A stretch of 64,000 nt of DNA, taken from assembly GCA_025403435.1 (NCBI GenBank), contig CM046333.1:36539521-36603520 (forward strand), written 5' to 3'. Of this stretch, positions 24,902 through 34,598 are shown piece after piece. This stretch comes from Artocarpus heterophyllus. Taxonomy: Eukaryota > Streptophyta > Magnoliopsida > Rosales > Moraceae. Numbering within the stretch: the first letter of the stretch is position 1; each line of letters opens with the position of its first letter. The notes beneath the pieces were generated by a model. It saw only the letters and a list, made by a program, of their open reading frames with translations. It was not told the origin of the DNA and made no database searches. Position numbers and translations under genes: made by a program.

Positions 24902-25293
24902 TGTTGGAAACAAAGTGCGCAGCGGAATTTTTTAAAAAATTTTCATCAGAGTATTTTCCAAAATACAAGTATGACATGTTATATGTATAAATTAAACAGA
25001 TCTTACTAACCTCAGTATGTCGAAGAACCTCCGCGACCTGTGTAGAGAAGTAACGTTCCAGAAGAGCCTCAACCAACTGGTCTTCTTTGCTATTCTCTAT
25101 CCACAACCGGAGTGAGTGTGGGCTCACACGTACAGCTCTTCCACCGGTGACTCTCCTTCCAACCAATAGAGAGAACCCAAAGCTAGTGTTCGTGATTTGT
25201 GAACAAAAGCTCTCAGGGAGTTTTCAGATGCTCACTAGAAGAGTATCACTCTTAATCTCTCAAATTGATCTAAGTAAATCATTAGACTCACTC

Positions 25294-25312
25294 CCTTTTT
25301 ATACCTATTGGT
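25294..25312 (-). promoter_or_regulatory. LTR promoter: CCAAT box and TATA box (3' LTR copy)
   Basis: On the minus strand the text reads ACCAATAGGTATAAAAAGGG, a strong TATA box with a CCAAT motif just upstream. The start site would be about 30 bp further left (around 25265). The identical copy in the 5' LTR is at about 32952-32970. In this LTR copy transcription would leave the element toward the kinase gene. Confidence 0.7.
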
Positions 25313-25421
25313 CCTTGGGGTCAGTCCATATCAGATTAGGTCTCAAAAATCGAAACAGAATCAAGTTCGGATCAATATCTGATAAGATACGCGTGAAAAA
25401 CGCGTAATCTTAGCTGTCGCG

Positions 25422-25500
25422 GTCGGCATGCCGAACTGTGAGATAGGCAGGCCGAACTGGCCAGTTCGGCAGGCCGAACTTTCTGATCGGCAGGCCGAAC
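25422..25500. repeat. array of four ~16-bp near-palindromes in the LTR promoter
   Basis: The units GTCGGCATGCCGAAC, GATAGGCAGGCCGAAC, GTTCGGCAGGCCGAAC and GATCGGCAGGCCGAAC start at 25422, 25442, 25464 and 25485, so spacing is 20-22 bp. The array lies about 120-200 bp upstream of the TATA box in the direction of transcription. An identical array is in the other LTR (from 33080). It resembles a binding-site array for a dimeric factor. Some units contain the CCGAC core of DRE-type sites (seen as GTCGG). Confidence 0.85.
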
Positions 25501-26935
25501 TGCCGAGAAAAAATCTCCGCGAATCTTTTATTTTCCACCCGAGATTCTAAAGGATAAAGTCTCAGTTTTGATTCAAATAGCCCAATAGAAAAGATATCTG
25601 ATCAAAACAAACTCTATCAAGATAATCTCTAAGAAAATAAATCAATTCAAATAATTCTACAAGTTTATCTTGTTCTAATTGTCCAAAATTAAAACAACCG
25701 ATAAACAGACAAGAATTATCCGAACGCCATAATTCAACAAGTTCATCTTGAACTAATTTCTTACAAAATTAATTCAACCGATAAACAGACATGAATTATT
25801 TGATTCTTATAAATTTTAAACCAATCTGATAAATCCGACATAAGTCACCAATTATTGGAAAAGCACGCCGTGTCGTTACAGGACTTTGTGAGCTAGCAAA
25901 GGGGACCAAAATGGACCTATAAAGTTCAAGCTCATGATAATTATGAAACCCAATATCCCAGATATACATTTCACAATTATCAACTCCAACGCTACTCCAC
26001 TAAAAGCTTGGAGCTGCACTCTCGAACTTTACAGAATTACGAAGCTCATGTAGCTAAGTCTCCATGACATATCATAGTGTATCGCATCCCCATATGATCA
26101 TCCATAATCGGCTTAAGGACAAGTTCTGTCTTACCTTCCCGATTATTTTTATCTTACGTTCCATTGTCTCACCATTAGAAAACTTACCATCCAAAGATAG
26201 TATACCATTCGGTTACACCTATGTATCCAAATGGTTGAGCGCTCCAGTTTTCCAATTACAGGACAACGCATATAAGAGGATATCATTACTCCTAAAGAGG
26301 AGCTATGGATTCCATATCTATGAATAACAAGTCTACGCTATCAAGAGTCATGCCTCCAACGTATCGGCATGCATGCCACTATAGAGATGTGGGAGTCACC
26401 CATTGGTACATCAAAAGACATAAGTCGAGACAACGGGCCCATTATTCATCTCAGGATTAAGATACAATACAAACGACTGTCTAAAGTGAATCGATTTGCC
26501 AAGACAGAATTATTAATCCAAATCAATTCACTTTATGTCCCGATCCAACACATCGTCACCTATGACAACGCGCCAATGTTTCTATTCACGGAGTCCAACT
26601 CCGATGGCCAAGACAAACCATCTCCCAAAAGGGATATAGACAACATAACAATCTTTACATGAATAAAGCGCCCAACTTTATTCCCTCGATTGCGGATCAT
26701 ATATTTTAGACCATCACCTTAAGAGTCGTGTCTACCGCATAATCATCCCATCATATGCCCAACTCTTAAGGTTTAGACTGATAGTCTCAGACTACTGTTT
26801 GCTTATCATACATTCAACGAATATGAACGTAAAGAGGACAATATTTGGTATATATAAATGAATAAATTCTTTATTGATAAAAATGTCTCCAAAAACGTAT
26901 TACATTTTTACTCCTTAGAGCATACATGTCTAACA

Positions 26936-26946
26936 ATCTCCCACTT
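26936..26946 (-). other. polypurine tract of the copia element
   Basis: On the minus strand AAGTGGGAGAT directly precedes the TG of the 3' LTR. It would be the second-strand DNA primer site. The gag-pol stop codon (TAG at 26950-26952) ends three bases before it. Confidence 0.85.
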
Positions 26947-26949
26947 GCA

Positions 26950-29900
26950 CTAAGTGAGTAAATACTGCAAATTTCGCATCCCCATAGCTTCCACATGCCT
27001 TTCGAAGACTCTCCCAGAAAGTGTCTTCGTAAATGGATCAGCTAAATTGTCCTCTGACGCGATCTTGCACACCGTGACATGCCCGCTCTCAACGAAGTCC
27101 TTTATCACATGATACTTCCGATCAATATGCTTACTCTTCTTGTGAAATCTTGGTTCCTTAGCATTAGCTACCGCCGCACTGTTATCACAGTACAGTGATA
27201 CCGCTTTATCCATACCAGGAACTACCTCAAGATCCCCAAGGAACTTGCGGAGCCACACTGCTTCTTTCGAAGCATCACTAGCCGCCACATACTCGGCCTC
27301 CATCGTTGAATCCGAAGTGCAATCTTGCTTCGCACTTCTCCAACTGATGGCACCGCCACCTAGAGTAAACACAAACCCTGAAGTCGATTTCCTAGAATCC
27401 AGGCAGGATTGAAAATCCGAATCAGTGTATCCTAGAGGAGTTAAATCCTCACCCGAATACACAAGCATATACCCTCGAGTCCTTCTCAGGTACTTGAAAA
27501 TATGCTTTACCGCAACCCAATGGTTCGGTCCTGGATCCGCCTGAAATCGACTCACAATCCCGACCGCATAGCTTATATCCGGTCGAGTGCAAAGCATGGC
27601 ATACATGAGACTACCCACTGCCGAAGCATAAGGCACCTTCTTCATGTATTCTCTTTCTTCATAAGACTTTGGAGAGTCTTTCTTAGAAAGAGTAATTCCA
27701 GACCTAGATGGTTGCCCACCTTTCTTGGAATCCTGCATTGCAAACCTCCTGAGAATTTTATCTATGTAGCTGGCCTGTGACAAAGCTATCATTTTGTTCT
27801 TCCTATCCCGCAAGATCTGGATACCGAGAACAAAATTAGCCTCACCCAAGTCCTTCATGTCAAACTGCTTGGTCAACCATAATTTGACCGATGACAACGC
27901 CCCAACGTCATTGCCAATTAGCAGAATGTCATCTACATAGAGTAGTAGAAAAACCACCTTCCCATTCTTAATGTGTTTGTAAACACATGGTTCATCCACG
28001 TTTTGTGAGAACCCATAAGTCTTGATCACTTGATCAAATCTTATGTTCCAAGAACGAGAAGCCTGCTTAAGTCCATAAATAGACTTTAGCAACTTACAAA
28101 CCTTACCCTCTTGACCCGCGACCTTGAACCCGTCTGGTTGTTCCATATAAATGGACTCATCAAGATAGCCATTTAGAAAAGCCGTCTTGACATCCATCTG
28201 CCAAATCTCGTAGTCGAGAGCGGCAGCTATGGACAAGAGAATCCGGATGGACTTAAGCATGGCTACAGGCGAAAAGGTTTCCTCATAATCGATTCCTTCC
28301 TTTTGCGTATAACCCTTAGCTACCAGTCTAGCCTTAAAGGTTTCGACCTTTCCATCCACTCCTCTTTTCCTCTTGTAGATCCACTTACACCCTATGGGTT
28401 TTACCCCTTCGGGAAGATCCACAAGCTCCCAGACCCGATTAGTCTCCATAGACTTCATCTCAATGTTCATGGCCTCTGTCCAGAGTCTTGAATCAACATC
28501 CTCCATAGCTTCTGCGTAAGTATAAGGATCCCTGTCATGTTCATCCGGTTCAGCCAAAAAGACCTCCCCATTGAACATATACCTCTCAGGTTGACGCCCG
28601 ATCCTCCCACTACGCCGAAGCCCCTGAGATTGTTGTTCAGGTTTGTTTGGTTTTTCTACACCGATCGGAATGGTTTCGTTCGGAACCTCCGGAGTAAACG
28701 GATTACCCCTCAACTCCTCAAGCACCACTTTGCTTTGAGGTTTAAAGTCGTTCATGTAACTCTCCTCAAGGAAAGTTGCATTAGTTGAAACCACGACTTT
28801 ATTTTCCTTTGGGTTATAAAAATAACCCCCTTTAGTCCCTTTTGGATATCCTACAAACACGCAAACTTCTGAACGTGCTTCCAACTTATTCGGATCCTTA
28901 AACAGGACATGAGCTGGACATCCCCATATGCGAATATGGTTTAAGGATGTCTTCCGTCTTGTCCACAACTCGTGAGGAGTTTTAGGGACCGATTTTGAAG
29001 GCACATTGTTCAAAAGATAACATGCGGTTTGTAGTGCATATCTCCAAAAGGATAAAGGCAATGATGAATAACTCATCATGGACCGAATCATGTCCAACAA
29101 AGTCCTATTCCTTCTCTCCGCTACGCCATTCTGCTGCGGAGTGCCCGGCGCAGTCAAATGGGATAAAATCCCATTCTCTAACAAGTGTCCCAAGAACTCA
29201 TCAGAAAGGTATTCCCCACCTCGATCAGATCGAAGTGCCTTTATGGGTCTACCCAATTGCTTTTCCACTTCAGCCCGAAACTCCCTGAATTTATCATAAG
29301 TTTCGCTTTTGTGGTGCATTAGGTACACATACCCATATCTTGAGTAATCGTCAATAAAAGTAACGAAGTACTCATACCCTCCTCGTGCCCGGATGTTCAT
29401 CGGTCCGCAAACATCACTATGCACAAGTTCTAGAACCCCTTCGGCCCTATTGCCCTTAGACCCGTATGGTCTTTTGGTCATTTTACCCTCCAAACAAGAC
29501 TCACATTGAGGTATAGATTCCACCTTTAAGTGACTTAAAGGTCCATCCCTTACCAACCTTTGAATCCTATTCAGGTTAATATGGCCAAGGCGCAAATGCC
29601 AAAGATAAGTCTTATTAGAGTGAGAAGTTTTAAGTCTTTTTGAGTTATTATCATTTATCTCAGCATTAAGCAATAAGTCCATCTTAGGTTTGATAAAATA
29701 TAGATTATTTTGCATCCATCCAGAACAGATAAAAGATTTGTTTTTACGAATCACCACTTTTTCATTAAAAGATACCACGTAGGAGTCTTTAAATAAAGAA
29801 GATACAGAAATTAAATTCCTTTTGAATTTAGGAACATAAAAACAATCTCGCAAAATTAAATTCCTATAATCATCAAAATAAAGATGGACATCTCCCACTG

Positions 29901-30903
29901 CTTCCGCTGAGACCAAGGATCCATCGCCCATCCGAAGCGTTAAGTCTTCACGAAGTAGACTTCTCGTTTCTTTGAATCCCTGCAGAGAAACACAAACATG
30001 ATTAGTTGCACCAGAATCTATGACCCAAATGTCACTGGATTCCTCAACCAAACAAGTTTCTAAATATAGAAGATCACACCTACCTCCCTTGGAAAGGAAG
30101 TCCTTGCAATGCTTCTTTATATGCCCGACCTTACCACAAAAGAAGCACTTAAGCTTCTTTGGGTTTTTCTTCTTCTTCTTCTTGCTCTTGGTAGCAATAG
30201 GAATAGAAGACTTCCCACTTTTGGCCCGTTGCTTCTTTCCATTCCCAGAGTTAGGATTGGAACCAGAAGCAGCTACCATATTGGCCTCTCCACCAGCAGG
30301 AGACTCCCTGATCAGCAGTTCAAACTCCTGTAACTGTTTCATCAGTTCTGTCAAGGTCATATCCCGTCTATTGCTCAAATTAAAAGTAGCTCTAAACGGA
30401 ATAAATTCCTTAGACAGAGTCTCAAAGACCATAGTCATCTGAGTTTCAGCATCGATGTCGGCTCCATTGGTTTGAGCCTCAGCGAGGTAACCCATGACCA
30501 ACATCATGTGCTCCTTTACAGATGTCCCCGGTCTCTGTCTACAGTTTAAGAGTTTCCGAAGCGCCCCTTGCCGCTTTGTTATGGCCTGGCCTCCAAACAT
30601 ATCCTCAAGATTATCCAAGATCTGCTTCGCAGTCTCATAATCCTGATGTTGAGCCTGCAGCACGTTATTCATGCTAGCCATAACATAGCAGCGGGCCTGA
30701 TCATTAGCATCTTTCCAGCGTTCGTACGCTTGGAATTGCTCATTACTTGAGTCTCCCGTAGGCTCGGGAGGACAAGGAGTTGTCAGAACATATTTCAGTT
30801 TCTCAAAGGATAGGACGATGTCCAGGTTCCGTTTCCAATCATTATAATTCTCACCGGTTAATTGGTTTTTGTCAAGTATCGATGATAAAGCGTTTTTAGA
30901 CAT
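26950..30903 (-). CDS. copia gag-pol polyprotein, intact (1317 aa)
   Basis: One frame encodes the structural and enzymatic parts. From the chosen start MSKNAL: gag (about 1-250) containing [14 protein letters not shown]; a lysine run; zinc knuckle [14 protein letters not shown] (253-266, CX2CX4HX4C); aspartic protease DSGAT (296-300); gag-pre-integrase LWHLRLGH; integrase with D497, D560 and E596 (DD35E spacing); reverse transcriptase with YVDD at 989-992; RNase H from about 1155 (YTDSDF, then MEAEYVA) and a C-terminal end at NLQYLLT. The frame stays open 24 codons upstream, but the Met at 30903 fits the family start. No stop or frameshift was seen and all catalytic residues are present. It copies and reinserts the element. 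No separate envelope-like frame exists. Confidence 0.96.
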   Translation of the reverse strand: MSKNALSSILDKNQLTGENYNDWKRNLDIVLSFEKLKYVLTTPCPPEPTGDSSNEQFQAYERWKDANDQARCYVMASMNNVLQAQHQDYETAKQILDNLEDMFGGQAITKRQGALRKLLNCRQRPGTSVKEHMMLVMGYLAEAQTNGADIDAETQMTMVFETLSKEFIPFRATFNLSNRRDMTLTELMKQLQEFELLIRESPAGGEANMVAASGSNPNSGNGKKQRAKSGKSSIPIATKSKKKKKKNPKKLKCFFCGKVGHIKKHCKDFLSKGGRCDLLYLETCLVEESSDIWVIDSGATNHVCVSLQGFKETRSLLREDLTLRMGDGSLVSAEAVGDVHLYFDDYRNLILRDCFYVPKFKRNLISVSSLFKDSYVVSFNEKVVIRKNKSFICSGWMQNNLYFIKPKMDLLLNAEINDNNSKRLKTSHSNKTYLWHLRLGHINLNRIQRLVRDGPLSHLKVESIPQCESCLEGKMTKRPYGSKGNRAEGVLELVHSDVCGPMNIRARGGYEYFVTFIDDYSRYGYVYLMHHKSETYDKFREFRAEVEKQLGRPIKALRSDRGGEYLSDEFLGHLLENGILSHLTAPGTPQQNGVAERRNRTLLDMIRSMMSYSSLPLSFWRYALQTACYLLNNVPSKSVPKTPHELWTRRKTSLNHIRIWGCPAHVLFKDPNKLEARSEVCVFVGYPKGTKGGYFYNPKENKVVVSTNATFLEESYMNDFKPQSKVVLEELRGNPFTPEVPNETIPIGVEKPNKPEQQSQGLRRSGRIGRQPERYMFNGEVFLAEPDEHDRDPYTYAEAMEDVDSRLWTEAMNIEMKSMETNRVWELVDLPEGVKPIGCKWIYKRKRGVDGKVETFKARLVAKGYTQKEGIDYEETFSPVAMLKSIRILLSIAAALDYEIWQMDVKTAFLNGYLDESIYMEQPDGFKVAGQEGKVCKLLKSIYGLKQASRSWNIRFDQVIKTYGFSQNVDEPCVYKHIKNGKVVFLLLYVDDILLIGNDVGALSSVKLWLTKQFDMKDLGEANFVLGIQILRDRKNKMIALSQASYIDKILRRFAMQDSKKGGQPSRSGITLSKKDSPKSYEEREYMKKVPYASAVGSLMYAMLCTRPDISYAVGIVSRFQADPGPNHWVAVKHIFKYLRRTRGYMLVYSGEDLTPLGYTDSDFQSCLDSRKSTSGFVFTLGGGAISWRSAKQDCTSDSTMEAEYVAASDASKEAVWLRKFLGDLEVVPGMDKAVSLYCDNSAAVANAKEPRFHKKSKHIDRKYHVIKDFVESGHVTVCKIASEDNLADPFTKTLSGRVFERHVEAMGMRNLQYLLT

Positions 30904-31054
30904 TTTCAATCTACAATAAAGAATCATATACCAAACATAAGCAAACATATTTAATAATTTAGTAAGATAACACAATCATGTAAAATCATACAAAAGTGTT
31001 TATGTGTCAAAACCTTGAAAATATCACAACCTTACAACGATAATTCCCAACTCA

Positions 31055-31382
31055 GAATTCAACAAGCTCCTAGGGGAGTCATGCCAAATTCAATCAGGAA
31101 CACGGATCCCCTCCTGATTAATATATGCCATCCAGGACCCGTATGATCCAGCATATACTAATAATCGTTTCTTTGGCCATTAATTTTATTAACAGAGCTC
31201 CTAGGGGAGGTTAATAATAAAATTAACGTGAGTGTATAACCACCGTTTCAATATTTTATCCATGATTTATAATCACCACCTAGGGGTGTGCAACCATAAA
31301 TCATACTAAAATACCTTATCTTTTTAGAGATCCAATCTGGTACATGATAGAAATCCCTTCCTAGGGGTTGGGACCATCATGT
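31055..31382 (-). other. four stem-loops sharing a CCTAGG apex
   Basis: Hairpins lie at 31055-31091, 31180-31226, 31262-31304 and 31342-31382. Inner stems are CTCC/GGAG, CTCC/GGAG, CACC/GGTG and CCC-TT-CC/GG-TT-GGG, each around TAGG. The outer stems are unrelated in sequence yet paired: GAATT/AATTC; TTAATTTTATTAAC with a 3-nt-bulged partner; ATGATTTAT/ATAAATCAT; ACATGAT/ATCATGT. Conserved apex with changed but paired stems is the mark of a conserved RNA structure. Confidence 0.75.
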
Positions 31383-31870
31383 TCTTCCTATGGACCAACG
31401 ATGGAGGCCTTAGGTTCTCTCTTCGAAAACCTTCTCCCACTCAATCTTTTGAAGTCAAGGTTTTATTTTAAAATTATGCATGAATAATTTTAATATGAGC
31501 GGCACTCCCTATTCTATATGACATGTTATCAATATACATGGTAAATCATATTATAATGCAGACAAGCAAAGCAATCAAGCAAAGCTACAAGCATAATAAT
31601 AATAACCGTAATATTATGGTTCCACCCTAGAGAATAGAAAAACTAAGATTACAAGAGAATAATCGAGACATTTATCGATTCTTCATCCTTGAATCCTCAA
31701 GCTGTATCCTTCTTCATGTAATATCCATCTTCAAGTCCTCAATCCCGTATGAATCGAACACTTCATATTTCCGGTCGTATCCAAATTTAATGTTTCTCAG
31801 AATCGTCCCAAAAATAAAATTAAAACTGCACTGAAAAATTGCACCTTTTCTGGACACCTGGATGCTCTCT

Positions 31871-32054
31871 GTCGGCAGGCCGATCTGGGTGATCGGTCTG
31901 CCGATCATGGTGGTTCGGCCTGCCGAACATGAAGGTTCGGCCTGCCGGCAGAGCACCAAAATTTCTGCCCCACTGTCGGCCTGCCGGACCGTATGTCCGG
32001 CCTGCCGATCTGTGACCTTCGGCCTGCCGAACTGTGAGGTCCGGCATGCCGACC
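31871..32054. repeat. array of eight ~16-bp near-palindromes in the leader
   Basis: Units such as GATCGGTCTGCCGATC, GTTCGGCCTGCCGAAC and GTCCGGCATGCCGACC start at about 31871, 31891, 31913, 31935, 31975, 31995, 32017 and 32039. Steps are 20, 22, 22, 40, 20, 22 and 22 bp; the 40-bp gap equals one lost unit. Outer bases vary but often stay complementary. The motif matches the four-unit array in U3 of both LTRs. Confidence 0.85.
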
Positions 32055-32544
32055 GAGCAGAAAACCCTCAATCCAGAAAATACAATTTTAATGCAATTCA
32101 TCAATTTTATTTTCAACAATTCAAAAACATAAAATTAGAGACTCAGGAAATACCTGGAGGCGCCATCATCTATCTTCAAGATCCGACTTCTCGTTCCGTC
32201 TTCTCCGAATAATTATTTAATTACAAAATTCTTACAAATTAAATAATAATTCCTAGACGGAGATGATAGTCCGCCATCTAATTACATGAAAAACTTAGAT
32301 ACACATTCTAACCTCTAAGGAACCATAACCGGTATTAATTAATTAATAAATAATTAAACAACAATTTAATCAACCATAATTAATTAATAAACATTCACCA
32401 CATAATCCATGACAACATATATATTATATAGAAACCTAGAGTGCCATCTCTCTATAAAATTCAATTCAAGCATTGGAGAGATTAAGATCACAAAATTTAT
32501 GCATATAACATGATCACAAACTTGCAAATTTATGTAAAAACCTC

Positions 32545-32557
32545 GGCTCTGATACCA
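32545..32557 (-). other. primer-binding site (initiator-Met tRNA) of the copia element
   Basis: On the minus strand TGGTATCAGAGCC lies two bases after the CA end of the 5' LTR. This is the standard plant copia site complementary to initiator-Met tRNA and starts minus-strand DNA synthesis. Confidence 0.95.
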
Positions 32558-32559
32558 AT

Positions 32560-34593
32560 TGTTGGAAACAAAGTGCGCAGCGGAATTTTTTAAAAAATTT
32601 TCATCAGAGTATTTTCCAAAATACAAGTATGACATGTTATATGTATAAATTAAACAGATCTTACTAACCTCAGTATGTCGAAGAACCTCCGCGACCTGTG
32701 TAGAGAAGTAACGTTCCAGAAGAGCCTCAACCAACTGGTCTTCTTTGCTATTCTCTATCCACAACCGGAGTGAGTGTGGGCTCACACGTACAGCTCTTCC
32801 ACCGGTGACTCTCCTTCCAACCAATAGAGAGAACCCAAAGCTAGTGTTCGTGATTTGTGAACAAAAGCTCTCAGGGAGTTTTCAGATGCTCACTAGAAGA
32901 GTATCACTCTTAATCTCTCAAATTGATCTAAGTAAATCATTAGACTCACTCCCTTTTTATACCTATTGGTCCTTGGGGTCAGTCCATATCAGATTAGGTC
33001 TCAAAAATCGAAACAGAATCAAGTTCGGATCAATATCTGATAAGATACGCGTGAAAAACGCGTAATCTTAGCTGTCGCGGTCGGCATGCCGAACTGTGAG
33101 ATAGGCAGGCCGAACTGGCCAGTTCGGCAGGCCGAACTTTCTGATCGGCAGGCCGAACTGCCGAGAAAAAATCTCCGCGAATCTTTTATTTTCCACCCGA
33201 GATTCTAAAGGATAAAGTCTCAGTTTTGATTCAAATAGCCCAATAGAAAAGATATCTGATCAAAACAAACTCTATCAAGATAATCTCTAAGAAAATAAAT
33301 CAATTCAAATAATTCTACAAGTTTATCTTGTTCTAATTGTCCAAAATTAAAACAACCGATAAACAGACAAGAATTATCCGAACGCCATAATTCAACAAGT
33401 TCATCTTGAACTAATTTCTTACAAAATTAATTCAACCGATAAACAGACATGAATTATTTGATTCTTATAAATTTTAAACCAATCTGATAAATCCGACATA
33501 AGTCACCAATTATTGGAAAAGCACGCCGTGTCGTTACAGGACTTTGTGAGCTAGCAAAGGGGACCAAAATGGACCTATAAAGTTCAAGCTCATGATAATT
33601 ATGAAACCCAATATCCCAGATATACATTTCACAATTATCAACTCCAACGCTACTCCACTAAAAGCTTGGAGCTGCACTCTCGAACTTTACAGAATTACGA
33701 AGCTCATGTAGCTAAGTCTCCATGACATATCATAGTGTATCGCATCCCCATATGATCATCCATAATCGGCTTAAGGACAAGTTCTGTCTTACCTTCCCGA
33801 TTATTTTTATCTTACGTTCCATTGTCTCACCATTAGAAAACTTACCATCCAAAGATAGTATACCATTCGGTTACACCTATGTATCCAAATGGTTGAGCGC
33901 TCCAGTTTTCCAATTACAGGACAACGCATATAAGAGGATATCATTACTCCTAAAGAGGAGCTATGGATTCCATATCTATGAATAACAAGTCTACGCTATC
34001 AAGAGTCATGCCTCCAACGTACCGGCATGCATGCCACTATAGAGATGTGGGAGTCACCCATTGGTACATCAAAAGACATAAGTCGAGACAACGGGCCCAT
34101 TATTCATCTCAGGATTAAGATACAATACAAACGACTGTCTAAAGTGAATCGATTTGCCAAGACAGAATTATTAATCCAAATCAATTCACTTTATGTCCCG
34201 ATCCAACACATCGTCACCTATGACAACGCGCCAATGTTTCTATTCACGGAGTCCAACTCCGATGGCCAAGACAAACCATCTCCCAAAAGGGATATAGACA
34301 ACATAACAATCTTTACATGAATAAAGCGCCCAACTTTATTCCCTCGATTGCGGATCATATATTTTAGACCATCACCTTAAGAGTCGTGTCTACCGCATAA
34401 TCATCCCATCATATGCCCAACTCTTAAGGTTTAGACTGATAGTCTCAGACTACTGTTTGCTTATCATACATTCAACGAATATGAACGTAAAGAGGACAAT
34501 ATTTGGTATATATAAATGAATAAATTCTTTATTGATAAAAATGTCTCCAAAAACGTATTACATTTTTACTCCTTAGAGCATACATGTCTAACA
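32560..34593 (-). repeat. 5' LTR of the copia element
   Basis: This 2034-bp copy is identical to the 3' LTR except for one base seen by eye (34022). Its U3 promoter drives the element's own transcript leftward through PBS, leader and gag-pol. The U3 near-palindrome array is at about 33080-33158 and the TATA-like site near 32954-32962. Confidence 0.96.
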
Positions 34594-34598
34594 GAAAC
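34594..34598. repeat. target-site duplication, right copy
   Basis: GAAAC, identical to 24897-24901. The exact match supports a simple, recent insertion without later rearrangement. Confidence 0.95.

Larger units (their letters stand above)
24902..26935 (-). repeat. 3' LTR of the copia element
   Basis: The 2034-bp repeat reads TGTTAGACATG at 26935 and ends at 24902 on the minus strand. U3 holds a cluster of near-palindromes at 25422-25500, a 7-bp perfect stem TACGCGT/ACGCGTA at 25388-25406, and a CCAAT plus TATA promoter near 25296-25312. R and U5 would then be about 24902-25270. Small open frames inside the LTR occur identically in both copies and are not genes. Confidence 0.96.
30904..32544 (-). 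other. long structured 5' leader of the copia element
   Basis: About 1.6 kb separates the PBS from the gag start, long for a copia element. No gene is seen in it. It carries four CCTAGG-apex stem-loops (31055-31382), an 8-bp stem pairing 31092-31099 with 31112-31119, an ATATGC/GCATAT stem (31123-31156), the 21-bp-phase near-palindrome array (31871-32054), and an AT-rich hairpin at about 32203-32262. The leader may serve packaging, dimerisation or translation control. Confidence 0.7.
24902..34593 (-). mobile_element. complete Ty1/copia LTR retrotransposon, 9692 bp
   Basis: The element has paired 2034-bp LTRs with TG...CA ends and a 5-bp target duplication GAAAC (24897-24901 and 34594-34598). 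A PBS adjoins the right LTR, a PPT adjoins the left LTR, and one unbroken gag-pol frame runs on the minus strand. Integrase precedes reverse transcriptase, which is the copia order. By eye the LTRs differ at one base (T at 26364, C at 34022). With commonly used plant LTR rates this gives an age of tens of thousands of years at most. Everything needed for an autonomous element is present. It lies antisense to the MLK kinase gene, downstream of its stop codon. The internal part has an unusually long (~1.6 kb) structured leader. Lineage within copia is not assigned. Confidence 0.97.

Noticed and set aside
24756..26662. Open frames of 87-136 codons in the left LTR (repeated in the right LTR)
   Set aside because: They lie within LTR sequence, are identical between copies only because the LTRs are young, and contain no known domain.
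27502..30750. Plus-strand open frames of 60-140 codons
   Set aside because: They are antisense shadows of the gag-pol frame.
31871..32054. CRISPR-like array from evenly spaced short repeats
   Set aside because: Repeats are palindromic, degenerate and 4-6 bp apart with no unique spacers, in a plant retrotransposon.
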